Shown here: positions 22,885 through 34,850 of the stretch, in pieces | Layout of the letters: each line of letters starts with the position of its first letter | Numbering within the stretch: position 1 is the stretch's first letter | Assembly (NCBI GenBank): GCA_015501585.1 | Contig: JADNRY010000197.1 | Span: forward strand, 52,334-116,333 | DNA: 64,000 bases | Origin: Rhodocollybia butyracea | Lineage: Eukaryota; Basidiomycota; Agaricomycetes; Agaricales; Omphalotaceae | Reading direction: 5' to 3' | Translations under genes and position numbers: made by a program | Notes under the pieces: model-generated | Databases searched by the model: none | The model's input: the letters and a program-made list of their open reading frames with translations, nothing else | What the model was told of the DNA's origin: nothing

Positions 22885-23590
22885 CGTCAGATGTTCAGAA
22901 AAAATAAGCATGGATTTTACACATAAAATGCTACCTATACTATGATAATACAAGTATTACTCCATCCCCTGTATGAAGACATTTTATGTCTCCAGGAACA
23001 CGGAATCATTCTAAAATTACCTAAGCTAAATCTTTTACCCTTGACCGGGACTTCAAAGCTTAACAATGACTTGGAAGAGGAATAGTACCTTAGTACCTAT
23101 ATTACTGGTATCCCATAAATAAGAGGTAATAATACTTCAGGATAACAGTAGGTATACTACTGTATAGATCTATACGGGGATCACCGTACGAGAACCAAAA
23201 AGGTACTCCGTCCCGTTTAGGCATTGTAAGTTAAGTAGTGTTTGGCCCAGAGCCCACTGACAAATAAAGTTTGCTGTGACATTGGAGAACAACGCCGCCT
23301 GATGAGTCTTTACAGACGAAACGTTGGACCAAACGTCGTGGCCCATATCTCGCTCTTACCGCACTCAGTCTCCAGTCTGCTTGAAATCGCTCGTTCGAAT
23401 GAAACTTAAGCGCCAACCAAATTGGCACGTGGATTGCCGCGGTTCCGTCCTTTCATTTTGTATGGGGTTTAGGCTGGTTTAGGTACTGTCCTGAAAATCT
23501 TTCATGGTTAAAAGAATGTTTCACCGTTTCCTACTAGCGCTAATTTCGATCCATACATATCTAGTTAAGCCAAATTGGTACAAGAAATTA
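22885..23590. other. Intergenic DNA with motif copy 2
   Basis: AT-rich DNA without a recognisable gene. The CCAAT/CACGTG motif copy at about 23390-23445 marks the border of duplication unit II. Confidence 0.3.
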
Positions 23591-23599
23591 CGCGCCCAT

Positions 23600-24083
23600 G
23601 CTTCAATACGACGATGTTTGCACACTCCATAGACTGCGCAGTCCTGAAAACCGTCAATTTAGAATCGTCGAATGGTGGCTGCTCTGGCCGGTCCTGAGAG
23701 TCCTGCAATGACAATCCTGTGATACTTAGCTCAGGTTAACCAAAAGATCGAACAGCCTGGGGGAAAATCTACATCATACTGTACATTTCTCATATACTAT
23801 CTAGGTCCCCTTCCACTTTACGTAGTAAGCCCAATCTCCCTGCGTTGTATGAATCGAGACCTGCAATGGAACTGAGAGTGAACAACAACTAAGTAGTAAA
23901 AAAACTTTTCATACCAAAGAGGGGAAGGCTTTCTATCGATGAACTTCGCATTTGATCTATGTCGTCGGCTGCGAATGCAGTATTAGTGAATGGTCAGTCT
24001 TTGTGAATATAACAAAAGAGTCGTCAAACCAACTTTCAGGCGACAATCTGTAGGCTCCATCATGGTTGGCTGGGAACCCTGTA
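23600..24083 (-). other. 3' flank of SSP-2 (duplication unit II)
   Basis: Matches unit I at 22290-22880 and unit III at 25690-26000, including the GGCTTTC..TCGATGAACTTCGC string and the roughly 80-base CAAAAGAG..GTCAAACCAACTTTCA unit. It may hold an additional 3' exon or 3' untranslated sequence; which one cannot be decided here. Confidence 0.4.
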
Positions 24084-25246
24084 TTAACAAATGGTCACTC
24101 TTTGTGAACATAACAAAGGATGCATCAAACCCACATTCATGCGGCAAACTTTGGGCAAGTTCATCATGACCTGTCCCAAATTATTAACCACTTTGAGAAC
24201 CACAGACTTCACGCACAAACCTTCCGTTGTGTGTTCTATGCTCTTTCCGGACACCGAAGTCAGCGGATTGGAGTCTGGCTTAAATCGTTCGTTAATCTCG
24301 AGAAAAATCCGGTCCCATTCACCCTGCTTCGCTTCCGTTATAATCTGATTGTCTTCCGTAGGGTTTTCATCAGGAGTAGGTCTGCCATGTACCCTAGCGA
24401 ACCAGGGAGGCGGGCCTGGGCCAATGCCAACATACGTGATACCCTCGGAGTCAGTCGGTTTCTTTGGCGTCGTTACCCTTTTCCCGTATACATCAGTTCG
24501 CACTACGTCTAGAAAAGTATATGTGAGCAACCTAAGGAAACCCGATCCGGGAGCAACTACTCACATCGAGTACCTCTTGCTATCCACCCATAACATGGGT
24601 TATCCTTAGAACAATCCAAGTCTTTATCTTTGTAATTTATGAGTTTGAAATAAATCCATTTCCTCAGCGGGTTTGGGCCGATCATGTCTGGGTCATAGCC
24701 ACCTCGATACTCTTTCTTTAACACTTTGGGGTCCTGAATCAATAAGCCTTCAGCGAAGATAGCTCTGCCGAGGGCTTCTTTCTGCTTAAGCGTATTCGGC
24801 CCCTCTATAGGGTCACCTAGTCGGGAAATGAGGGTCACCACTATTTGTTCCTGGAAACATGTATTAGATATCGTACGACCAGCGTACGACAGCGCAACCT
24901 AGTGGAACATCTACCTGTTGCTCCAGTGGCTCGCCTTTTTGCTGTGGTGGCCCGCCTTTTTTCTGCGGTGGCCTAGCTTTTTTCTGTGATGGCCTAGCTT
25001 TTTTCTGTGGTGCGCCTGTGTCCTCTTCCGATGCTGGCCTCTTCAGAGATGGTCGTTTTGGGTGAGGTGCTCCGTCACCTTGAGCGTGACCAAGAGCTTT
25101 ACCGTGTGGTCGCTGTAATACGCGAGTTAATCTGATCGTATGGAACCGATATAAAACCTGTTTACCTTTCGTACTGGCATAGGGAACACAGCAAATATGG
25201 AGCTTGCCACTAGGAGCGTAAGAAGAAGAAGAGTGATGCAACGCAT
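24084..25246 (-). CDS. SSP-2: small secreted protein of the same unnamed family
   Basis: The ATG at 25246 gives a signal peptide (MRCITLLLLTLLVASSIFAV). Exon 2 is a very basic linker, PHPKRPSLKRPASEEDTG followed by three PQKK/SQKK repeats, like a nuclear localisation signal or a dibasic processing region. Exon 3 has QIVVTLISRLGDP, AIFAEGLLI, DMIGPNPLRKWIYFKLINYK and DCSKDNPCYGWIARG. Exon 4, joined at the GTGAGT donor used in all copies, has TYVGIGPGPPPWF, EWDRIFLEINERF and IEHTTEGLCVKSVVLKVV, ending with TAA at 24084. No frameshift seen across the four exons. The last part may instead be an intron (GTGGGTTTG...) leading to more 3' sequence in 23930-24080. Confidence 0.75.
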
Positions 25247-25354
25247 GTATAATTTGAAGTATAGAGTATGAAAGAATACAGATTCAAGTTGACCAGCAAG
25301 CTGTATCTGAGTGAGGGCTCGAACCGGCAGAGCTTGTGGAATGGTTCGATCCAC

Positions 25355-25370
25355 TCGCTTTTATATGACA
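25355..25370 (-). promoter_or_regulatory. SSP-2 TATA box
   Basis: ATATAAAAGCGAGTGG on the minus strand, about 113 bases before the ATG. It is followed by the shared CAGCTTGCTGGTCAA leader. Confidence 0.55.
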
Positions 25371-25689
25371 GTGGATAAAATTGAAGATTTCGGAAGGTAT
25401 GTATATATAGAGCCGAGTGTATCAACGAAACTGCAGTCTGAAACTGCCTCTTTATCACAGATTCTGCTCCCCGGATATGTTACGCATTGATGTTGATGCG
25501 TTGATGATCTGCATCCTGGTTCCGGGGTTATGAGCAGTGGTGGGACACAATGACAGGACCCGGAGTATTTACCATTTCCTAGCGCTAGTTTTGGTTCATA
25601 CATGATACGTATCTGTTTCCGGAACGTATTTACTTTATAGTATTAGTTTCTACACCTGGTTCAGCCAAATTGGTCTGACAAAAATACAT

Positions 25690-26330
25690 TTTGCGGGGCC
25701 GCTCCACGGCCCTGAAAAGCGCCACTTATTGCCAGTTGTCGAATGAATCATCGAATGGCGGCTGCTCGGGTCGATGCTGCCAAGATTCCTGCGATGGCTA
25801 TTTTGCGAGAGCTGGTAGCCAAAAGATTGAACAGGGAAAATCTACAACATTGCTGTACATTTGTCATATATGGGGGGGACCCAATGCATGTAAGTCGGAT
25901 GGACTCAGACCTGCAACGGAACTGACAGTAAGCAACAACTAAGTAATAGAAAACTTATCGTACCCAAGAGGCTTTCCGCCGATGGACTTTCCGTCTGATA
26001 CATCGTCGATGAACTTCCCATCTGAGACATGTTGGGCTTGGCTATGGATCCAGTATTGATAAATGGTCAGTGTTTTGTGAATAACAACAAAAGAGGCGCC
26101 AAACCAACCTTCACGTAATAAACTTTGGGCTCGATCATCATGATGACCTGTCCAAAAAGACTTAGCCACTTCGAGAACCACAGAATTCCTGCACAAACCT
26201 TCTGCTGCGTGTTCTATGCTCTCTCCATGCACGTTCGGATTGAAGTTCGGGTTCATTAGTTCATGACGTTCAAATGGAAGAAGCCAGTCTTCCGTCGAAC
26301 TGATCTCGGACATGCCATCGTCGACTGGGA
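25690..26330 (-). pseudogene. Partial tandem duplicate of the SSP 3' module (unit III)
   Basis: Reads on the minus strand as a second, diverged copy of the last SSP exon: NPNVHGESIEHAAEGLC, RNSVVLEVAKSFW, and an end with DGKFIDDVSDGKSIGGKPLG. It directly follows SSP-3, whose last exon contains the matching GRIIEDATEGLWVNSVVLEV. Splicing from SSP-3 through an intron ending TTCCCAG near 26330 would either join it out of frame or use it as an extra exon. Confidence 0.5.
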
Positions 26331-26338
26331 ACCATGTA

Positions 26339-27437
26339 TTAATGAAGCGTCATGTATATGCTTTGTGAACACAACGAAGAATGCGTCAAACCAACCTTCA
26401 GGCGACGAACTGTGAGTTCCATCACGGCCTGTCCCCAAAAATTAGCCACTTCGAGAACCACAGAATTCACCCACAAACCTTCTGTCGCGTCTTCTATGAT
26501 CCTTCCATGCACCGCGTCCAGCGGATTGAAAGTTTCGTTCATAAATCGTTTATTGAACTCGAGCAAAAGCACATCCCATTCTTTCTGCTGCGCTTCCGTC
26601 ACAACGCGATTGTCTGTTGTAGGGTTTTTATCAAGAGCAGGTTTGCCGTGTACCTTATCGGTGATCCAGGGAAGTGGGCCGGGGCCAATGCCAGCATACA
26701 TCCTACCCGAGTTGGGTTTTCCAGTCAGCTTGCACCTCCTAGCTACCCTTTGCCCACTTGGAGTAGTATACGGTCTGACTAAAAAAGTATACATGAGAAG
26801 CACAAGGAGAACCAGATCCAGAGGCAAGTACTCACACTTATCACTTCTTGCTATCCACCCGTAACATGGTTCGACCTTGGTACAATCCAAGTTTTTATGT
26901 TTGAAATCCGTGAGTGTGTAATAACCCCATTTCCACAACGGGTTTGGGCCGGTCTCGTCTGGAAGATATCTACCTTTATACTCTTTGTTTAGCCTTCTGA
27001 CCTCAATCGAGAAGCCTTCATTGAAGATAGCTTGGCTGAGAAATTTTTGCTCCCCGGCGTTAGTTGTGCCATCAAGGGTTTCATTCAGTCGGGAAATGAG
27101 GGTTATTGTCACCTGGCAATATGTATTAGGTATAGTACGATGATGTAACCTAGTAACACATTTACCTTGAGGGCCGATACTATTTCTTTTGTTTCCCGTG
27201 GCTTGCTGGTAATAGTATTCTTTGGCTTTGGCTTGCTGGTATGCTCGTCGGACGCGCCATTCTTCAGCGCATGTATGCTTGATACCTGTAACGCCTGAGT
27301 TAAACTAATAGCATAGGGCCAATAAAGAACCCGTTTACTTCTAACTTCTTGCGTCCTGGCACTGGCATAGGGAACACAGCAAGTAGTATGGAGCTTGCCG
27401 CTAGGAGCGTAAGAAGAAGAAGAGAGGTAGAACGCAT
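26339..27437 (-). CDS. SSP-3: small secreted protein of the same unnamed family
   Basis: The ATG at 27437 opens the signal peptide MRSTSLLLLTLLAASSILLA, and exon 1 ends PGRKKLE. Exon 2 is VSSIHALKNGASDEHTSKPK and onward, with KPKPKNT and KPRETKE (less clearly NLS-like than its relatives). Exon 3 (from 27112) has TLISRLNETLDG, FLSQAIFNEGFSIEVRRLNK, ETGPNPLWKWGYYTL and DCTKVEPCYGWIARS. Exon 4 has RMYAGIGPGPLPWI, KEWDVLLLEFNKRF and EDATEGLWVNSVVLEVANFW. All four exons join in frame. The open frame ends at 26339, but an intron (AAG then GTTGGTTTG...) may continue into the duplicated module downstream. Confidence 0.78.
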
Positions 27438-27537
27438 GTATGAAAAACTATAACTTGAAGTATAGGGTAGAAAAGAATACAGATTGACCAGCAAGCTGTA
27501 TCTGAGTGGGGAACTTGTGAATCGTTTCAACCCACTC

Positions 27538-27550
27538 GCTTTTAATATGG
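27538..27550 (-). promoter_or_regulatory. SSP-3 TATA-like box
   Basis: ATATTAAAAGCGAGTGGG on the minus strand, about 105 bases before the ATG. Same place and flanks as in SSP-2 and SSP-5, with one extra T. Confidence 0.5.
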
Positions 27551-27879
27551 ACCGTAGGTAAAATTGCAAATTCGGAATTTAGCAGGGTATGTTTCGGCCC
27601 GAGGAAGGAAGGAAGGAAGAGCCGGCGCGGTCCCATTGAGGAACAGCCGGGGCAGGACCCCGGTTTATTAGGTGTGAACCCAGATCCTGGATGCCTCTGA
27701 CGTGAGTATTTTTGACCGAACAAATTTTTCCTGAACCCCCCCAAATTTGACCGAAAAATGGATCCAGGTTCCGTTGGGACCCGAATTTTGACCGAATTTC
27801 GCTGGTAGGTTATATACAAACCACAAGAGTTGTTTTTTTGTATATATCAACCGTTTCAAAGCTAATGAGCTACGCTAAA

Positions 27880-30800
27880 CTAAAATCCCAAATCCTCATC
27901 TTCATCCATTTCCTGAAAAGGCATGTGAGATGATGGCAGTGCTGATTGAGTCTTGCTTTTACGCGGTTGGCGTTTCGCGTGACTTCTCAGAAAGTGTGTG
28001 AGGTTTTCGAAGTAGCGAGAAATGTTCTGGCGCATAGTAATATCTGCAGGAGACCCAAGGTGTACTGTTTCCCCCCAAGCACTCATGGTGGAACGAGGAG
28101 ATGCTCGGGTCATAGCAAAAAAGCGGATGGAAGGGATAAATGCAAAGGATAGTGTCTGGAACGGACGAGTTTGAGAAGTGATAGCTCGAAAATTGGAGCC
28201 ATGTTCATGTTCAAAGAGTTGAAGACCGATGTTTGAGAGTGCGGCAATATTTTCTGCTTTTGAGACTGCAGCGTGTTTCCCATTCTTACCTCCACCTTTC
28301 GAGTACATGGTCTCAACTAGTATAATAAGTGAGTGGAATCCTGAGCATAAATAAGAAAAATGTACCTCTTCCCAGGAATAACTTGTATGCATGCGGATTA
28401 TCTTTCTGTACTCGAGCTAACACAAACCCCCATGACCTTATTTCGAGGGGAGAAGTCTTGGAGATTCCAGCTTCGGGAGGTATATCAAAGTGCTTTACAC
28501 CTGATTCAAGCATGAGTTTTCGTTGTTTAGCCATTGCCTGTGTATCAATCTGAGTAAAACATGAGATGATTGAAAGTTAAGAGAACAAACCTGAGTTGCG
28601 TTGCTTGTGGCACTGACTTGTGCATTCAAACTGTTTCCTGTTACTGCGGTAGTCCATCGTTTGAGGCGGTCACTAGCAGTTGTGACACCTCGATCCTGAG
28701 AAAGACGATTTGTCTCATGGAAGGCTAAGATCATGCGTTGGCGCAACGATAACTCCCCGTTTTGCTTCGAATCAGCTGCATGTACACCTCGAATCCGAAC
28801 CGCCTTTGAGGCATGTTCTGTCTGATGTTGCTCTCTAAGCGCAACAAGATTTTGAAGGAGAAGAGAACGATCTTCGCTGAGACTATATGGAGCAAAGGAA
28901 ATAGGTGTAGCGGTGTCGATTTGAAGTGGAGGTAAGTTACGGATGTGTTGTCGAAAGGTCTGGATCTGGTGTCTATCTTCTGCGATGACTTCTTCCTCGG
29001 TATTAGGCCTAAAATCGGCCTAAGGCGTGTAACCGTACATTTTGACACTTTGTACGTGTTATACAATGCAATAAGAGAGTTATACGGAGCCCGAGCGTGA
29101 TAGCTGTTGCCGAGGCAAAGAACTTAACAATAATACTCAGCGAGCCGTGAAGGTACGCCCACAAGCGTAGCCTAGAGCCAAGCTAGCGAGGATACCTGGG
29201 CTGCCCGGAGATGTAACGCTAGATCGTCAATCTAGTTATACCCAAGAGTGTAGACTCTCTAAACTACAGGACATCTCGAAGCGGGATAAGTACTAAGCCA
29301 ACGCGTTACTCGAGGGGAGGAATTATGAGGGAAGGCATCCCTCGCACTAAGACCCCCAACGAGCTATGTTAAGATGTGGACTTTACAGTCCATAGCAATG
29401 GACCAGAACGATCCCGAGGAAACCGTAAAGATCTATTCGCGGCACTGGTCGCAACCGTGAGGACGGTAGAAACATGCTTAGCGGTCCTACGGAAAGCTAC
29501 GTGCCGGGATAGCCTTGGCAAATCGAAACATTTGATCTTAGAAATCATACACGGAAGGTCTTATCCGTTAAAGCCGACTATCGGGAATCACTTGTACATA
29601 CTCAGCGCAGTTGCTTGAGATTATCATAAGTGGTGTTGTTGGAAAGCTAGATAACAGGCCTTCTCAAGAGAATGTTAATCACACTCAGGATGGACAGAAC
29701 TATCCGAGGAATAGAATGAAACTCACCCAAGGGAAACTGGGCGGCAAGTGATCATGAAGCGTAAAGGTACTCCTGACCCTGGAGAATTGTGGAGTAATCG
29801 GAGAAACCTCGCTCGGATCAAAACACTCTAAAACTATGTTAATCCTCACGAAATCATATTTTACCTCTGATATATACCCAAGAATGGACTATTTCTTTAT
29901 CGTGTGTACCATATATAGGCTGGAGTTTCCTTTCCGAGCCAGATTCCTCTGTTCCACTCTCTTTCTGTCTCTCTCCGTATCTGTTTCATCTATTTTTCGT
30001 ATTAAACTCTCTCTACTCAGTATATAAGCCAGATATATTTATTCAATAAGACAAGTTTCTTGCCCTCGACTTGACTGCTAAGACCAGTGCTCCGTAGAAC
30101 GTCCCCACAGGATCAGTAGCGTGATGCCTCCTGACTTGGTTATCTTAAGAAAGTAATAAACTTCACGCGCTTCGCAAAGCCCATTTATATCTTGATCGAA
30201 TTTAAGTGTGTAGAGTTCGCTCGAACTCCAGATCAACTCAAATCTAGTTGCTTCCTTAGAGGGGACGGCTTCTAGTAAGGGATTATTCGGCTCCAGAGTG
30301 AGGGTTCCTTAGTTCACTTCTTCACGAAGTTAGATGAGCCACTAAGATTGTGGTACGAGTTCCTAGTGATTAAGTTCACTCACAATATCGTAGCTTGGCC
30401 CAGAGTTTGGTCGAGGACTTTACGGCGTCACAGCAGCTAGTGCCAGAGTTTGCCTAGGGTTGTTGACAAACCTCGAGATTACTATTCTAGCTAGAGCCAG
30501 AGTTTGCCTAGGAGAATCTTAGTTTCGTTGTATTGGTTTTGGTTTTGGTTTTGGTTAATTGATTTGGACATACACACCTGGTTCCCTCGTACACTCGTAC
30601 ACCCCAACTAGGCTTCTCTCGACTTAGTTCTAAGAGTTGTCTAAGCTTAGTTACCCACGTTAGCGCTACAGTCTTGAACCTGGAGCAGTCGTGCGTGTAC
30701 ATCTGATATTACAAGTCTTTCCCTCGGGGAATCTCTGACAACCTGCCCTCGCTCCCTTACATATCGATAGTCTGGTTAGGTGCGGTAGTGTTTTTGTTAG

Positions 30801-33501
30801 GTTGTTTTATAACACCTTTCGCATACCTACACGTAAATACCCAAATATCGGCCTCTTCATCTATCTCCTCGAGGCTATTGCTAAGACGAAAGTTAGAAAA
30901 CATGAAATAGTGCAAAGTAAACCCAAACTTGCATTCTCTGTTTGTCCTCCATGGTGAGTAAGATTGCAGCATGAGACAAAGTCTCAAAGCGTGTCTGTTC
31001 CTCCGAAGTCTGTCTCTTTGCTGCGCTTTCAGCTTGTGTTTCAGAAACAAAGAACTGCAATTCCTCTGCCGAATAAAAAGAAGAAGAGTCATCATTGATA
31101 AACTCATTACTGTCGGTACTGTACATGTCATCCAGTTCGTCCTCATCAAAGGTATTGTTTGGGGCCCAAGACTGAATAGAGGGAAGGGTTTTTGGGGAAT
31201 ACAGCTCTGAAACGGAGATACCCAAAGCAGCAACAAGGGAATCAGCTTCGCTGCCAGCGCAAGATGCAATACGTCCAAAATCTGCTTGAGTGGGAAAGTA
31301 TACCAGTGCAGCAATGTTCAGTTTGTTTGTGTCAAACTCGGCCATATCCATGAAGGCTCTCTCGCCCATATCCATGAAGGCTTGTTGTACTCCTCTCTCG
31401 TTCTCGGTGCCATCGCAAGCGTACAATATGATCCTGACACCATGATCAAGAAGGCCAAAGATAATCTGCGTGTGCAGGTCAACTAGGCAAGGAACAGACA
31501 TTGAATCCAGGATAGGTATTGCAGCGATGATAAACAGTGGTGTATCAGGAAGAGGGATAGTGCCGGTCCACAGACGGACCTTATACAAGTCAGAATATGA
31601 GTAACACAAGAGGATAACTATATTTACCTTTGTACCTTTCTTTATTGTAGGGTCCGCCAATATAGCCTCAATATCCTTTGTATCGGGAACGTGTATAGGC
31701 CCATCTGTTCCTCTGACCAAAAAGTGTTTATCTTCCTTGGGATCGTAATGAAGCCGAAGGCCACTCAGAAGCTTGCTATCATCGCAAGCAACATTAATAG
31801 GCCCGTGTAACCTACGGCCTGAAGATGATCACGAACTGCAAGAAATGTATCTTCACCAATTCCCATGGGGAGCTTTGCCGCCTTTGCTTCCTGAGCTCTG
31901 TTGATCATTAATACAAGAAAATTAAGCAAAAAAAAACACTGACACAAAGCTACATTTCGTTCTACCAGGAAAGTGTTGTCGGATAAAGCTGTGTCCTTGG
32001 ACTGTGAATGCTTGCTATATGCATAAATTGGTCCCAATCAGGACGATACTGGAAATTTTGCATGCCAACTCCGCGTTCTTCTTTGTCCTGCTTCTTGACC
32101 ATTGCATCCAGCAGTCCAAGAAAAACACCACAGTCATCATATTTACCAGCAATTGCACCTTGGGCAAATCGAGTATAGATTGAGTCTTCATTCTGAATAC
32201 AAGTGAGTATCAATAAAGACAATTAAAATGCACAGTCTTACCGCAGATTCAATAAGCTCTTTTAAGCCTTTTGCTTCAGCCCACTGATGTGCGAGCAAGG
32301 TATTCCGAAACCGTTCGTTGACATGTTTATAATTCTCGGGATTGACTGCCTTATGATTCAAGACACTCCGGAAATGCTTTGAAGATAGAACTTTTTGACA
32401 TTCACTGCAGGGAAGTATGCGCCCAGTTGGAGTAACATCCACTGAGACCTGAAGGCATGAAGTAGAGCGACAGTTCATACACCGATGATTATTTCTCCAA
32501 GTCTGCTCACTGTCCTGACTATCGTATACTTGCTTTTTCTGATTCTTGTTGAGATGTCTGAAAGAAGAGTTGAAGATCTCCTTTGCAATTTGCACCACCG
32601 AACGAGAACCACCCCCGAGAGCCGATGAACGATGGAGATAGACAGGTACCTTGGGATCATCAGCCTCTGTGATGCCTGGGCAGGAAAGCTTCGGGGTCAT
32701 GGGAACTGGAGTATGAGAGTCTAATCGTGAAGTGGATGAATGTTTAAGAAGGTGGGAGACTTTTGCTGAAAGCTTCTGAAAGCCTCGGAAAGCTCCACTA
32801 GTCAGAGTACTAGTTTTCGCAATAGCGACTTGAGTTTTAGGAATCCGTATATCACCATTTATGCATTTTTGGTAGTGATCAATGAATCTACGAGGATTGG
32901 GAGCACCGCTCTGTGCCAGACAGAGCTTCTCTCCTCCACAGTTTGAGCAGCGAACCGCACGAAGTTGTTCCACGGGAAATTCTGCACGTGCGTCAACTGA
33001 CAAGCAGGCTTTCCTAAACGCCGCCATCTTCTTGGGGTTTGACTTTCCAGCGTCCAGTGCTTCGGTGTATCTCTTTTCTGCCTGTGCTGATCTAGAGAGT
33101 CCTGTTGGGCCAGAAACAGACTCGGCCTTAGCCTTTTTCTTTGGCAAATCTGGGCTTGGAGAATGTCCACGCTTCTTTTTCCCTGCCGACTTCGTGAGCT
33201 TGGAATCAGAAGAGTTTTGTGTACCCGCACGTTGCATAAAACTCCAAGCGGAATTCAGGGACCCACCCGACTGCACTGTTTATGATGACGTGATTGGATC
33301 TTGAGCCTCAACAACGCTTTTCCGTTCAACCTGTATCTCAACATCTTTTTCATCCTTTTCTCCATTGTTCTCAGCTCCAGCTTTGGCTACCATCATCACC
33401 ATATCAAACAAATCCTCACTTGTGATCTGCTCAATGTTGGAATGGGGATGTATAAGGTTAGCCACATCTGGTCGGGTTCGGCTCGGATTATCAACAGCCA
33501 T
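27880..33501 (-). CDS. DDE-type transposase with CDD(S/T)KL and ACDGTE motifs
   Basis: Minus-strand exons read in order. The N-terminus is MAVDNPSRTRPDVANLIHPH (33501). A lysine-rich region with KKRGHSPSPDLPKKKAKAE follows, then zinc-finger-like pairs (CSNCGGEKLC near 32940; CMNCRSTSC and CSECQK near 32450-32400) and YKHVNERFRNTLLAHQWAEA. Then come GVGMQNFQYRPDWDQFMHI, KLPMGIGEDTFLAVRDHL, INVACDDSKLLSGLRLHYDP (first Asp), VRLWTGTIPLPDTPLFII and IILYACDGTENERGVQQAF (second Asp). After an intron holding the LTR-like insertion come LREQHQTEHASKAVRIRG, RLKRWTTAV, MYSKGGGKNGKHAAV and the end MDEDEDLGF. This order matches a large family of fungal transposases I know only from hypothetical proteins; kinship to P/THAP9-type enzymes is possible but unproven. 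Confidence 0.72.
29028..30761. mobile_element. LTR-like insertion in a transposase intron
   Basis: A stretch of about 1.73 kb without open frames, bounded by TGTAACCG at 29028 and CCCTTACA at 30761 (TG...CA, with TGTAA/TTACA). It interrupts the intron between WVFT and the exon PNTEEEVIAEDRHQI. It includes a pyrimidine-rich, TATA-like patch (29935-30050), a GTTTTG microsatellite (30530-30555) and three copies of CCAGAGTTTG (near 30401, 30443, 30496). No target-site duplication is visible, so the exact ends are unsure. A solo LTR or a non-coding LTR element is the best guess. Confidence 0.4.
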
Positions 33502-33539
33502 AGCATCATTTTGGGGAAGAGAGGTTGAGCTAGAAGACT

Positions 33540-34850
33540 AATAGGTATGTTAGTTGCAATTAATCGTACAAGCTATAGCTCATTGAGAACTTACAGTCAA
33601 AGTTACAAACCATTCAACACGATCAAGCATCCGCATCTCCATAGACCACAGTTTGTCGCCCCAAATCCCATGCGCGATCATGTTCACAGTTCCCAGAATA
33701 CAGGAAATTGTGTCCTGCTGGATTCCATGCACAATTGTTCCCCTATCAACCCACTTGAAGGTTTCACTGAACTGTAGTTTGATCCAGTGTTGAATCTGGT
33801 CCGCTATCGCTTTTGGTGCAGAGAAATTTTCTAACGTGTCACCTAATATTAATGTTGCAGTTAGTTCTCATACATTCGAGGTTTAGTTTTTGGTTTACCA
33901 TATTCAACTGTCTTCAAGTCGAATTCGACTTTAATTACAACTTCATGATGTTCCCTCAGAACGGGGATCCAAACCTGCAGCTTTGGATTATTTGCCACAG
34001 CCTCCCCGATGTCCTGCAAGGAGCGACTCTTCATCTTCCCCAGGTTCTTTTCTGACATAGCTATTCTCCCCCTAGCTCCAGCTGTTGTAATGAAGTTTGA
34101 AAATTTGGTACCACAAATGTAGTGCTCCTCCCTCGCCTTTGGATCCCGATAAAGACGGTCTTGCAGATGAGCAATCATACCTTGAGTGATGTTTTTCTCG
34201 AGCATGACGTTTCAAAGAAGAGGAGTAAACTTGTGGGCTGGAATTTGGACACCTCCATGGTTGAAGGTTTCATTCCATTTTAGGTCACGGAATATGGAGT
34301 ACACAGTAGGAAACTTTGTGTTGACTGTCTTCTCATTTACAATGAGATCTCTGGCAGCATCTTGAGCTTTCTTCAAGCCAGCTTGCACCTCGACAAAGCT
34401 AACCATATCCCACCATACCGTCAGGAACCACAGAGGAAGGCGATCTCTTCCAGCATTCACACGTGGATCGCACATAGATTGAGCTCCATTCAACCACTCC
34501 TGCCCAAAATCTTGGTGTAGTCTCTGGAGCTCTTGTGGTGTGGGAAGGGGTCTTGAGTTAAGCATTTTCCAGAACTCGCCAAATGTCCGCTCAGTTGGCT
34601 TCTCGTGACTAAACCATTTAGGCGAGGCATAGGATGATAGCGCATATGAACTGCTGGGTAAAGGGAATCGAGTAAAACTCTCAATAGACAGAGAGTCGGA
34701 TGGGTAGAAAGATTTGAATCCTGATGGAATGGTCTCATATTCAGTGTGCGCAAGCATAACATAGAGAGGTGCAGTTGTGTAGATTTTGCCTTTGCCAATC
34801 CACTTGTCAGGCCTGAAAATGACATCGAGTTCATTGTCTGAGTTATTCAT
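33540..34850 (-). CDS. Ulp1-like (C48) cysteine protease encoded by the DDE transposon (nonsense codon inside)
   Basis: The start at 34850 is MNNSDNELDVIFRPDKWIGK. Downstream come LPLWFLTVWWDMVSFVEVQ, IFRDLKWNETFNHGGVQIP and HKFTPLL. An in-frame TGA at 34212-34214 interrupts the frame, which continues NVMLEKNITQGMIAHLQD. Then EHHEVVIKVEFDLKTVEYG (His of the active site) splices to DTLENFSAPKAIADQIQHW and HGIQQDTISCILGTVNMIAH, which carries the Gln/Cys part of the Q-x-D-x2-SC motif. This matches the SUMO-protease-like accessory proteins often encoded by eukaryotic DNA transposons. The TGA probably arose from CGA (Arg). The gene lies upstream of the transposase, on the same strand. Confidence 0.68.

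Noticed and set aside
27600..27625. GGAAGGAAGGAAGG microsatellite
   Set aside because: A short simple repeat just outside the DDE element, without evident meaning.
29028..30000. Possible structured RNA or group I intron-like sequence
   Set aside because: Some strings recall rRNA or ribozyme cores, but I could not pair conserved P/Q/R/S-type elements; an LTR-like insertion explains the position better.
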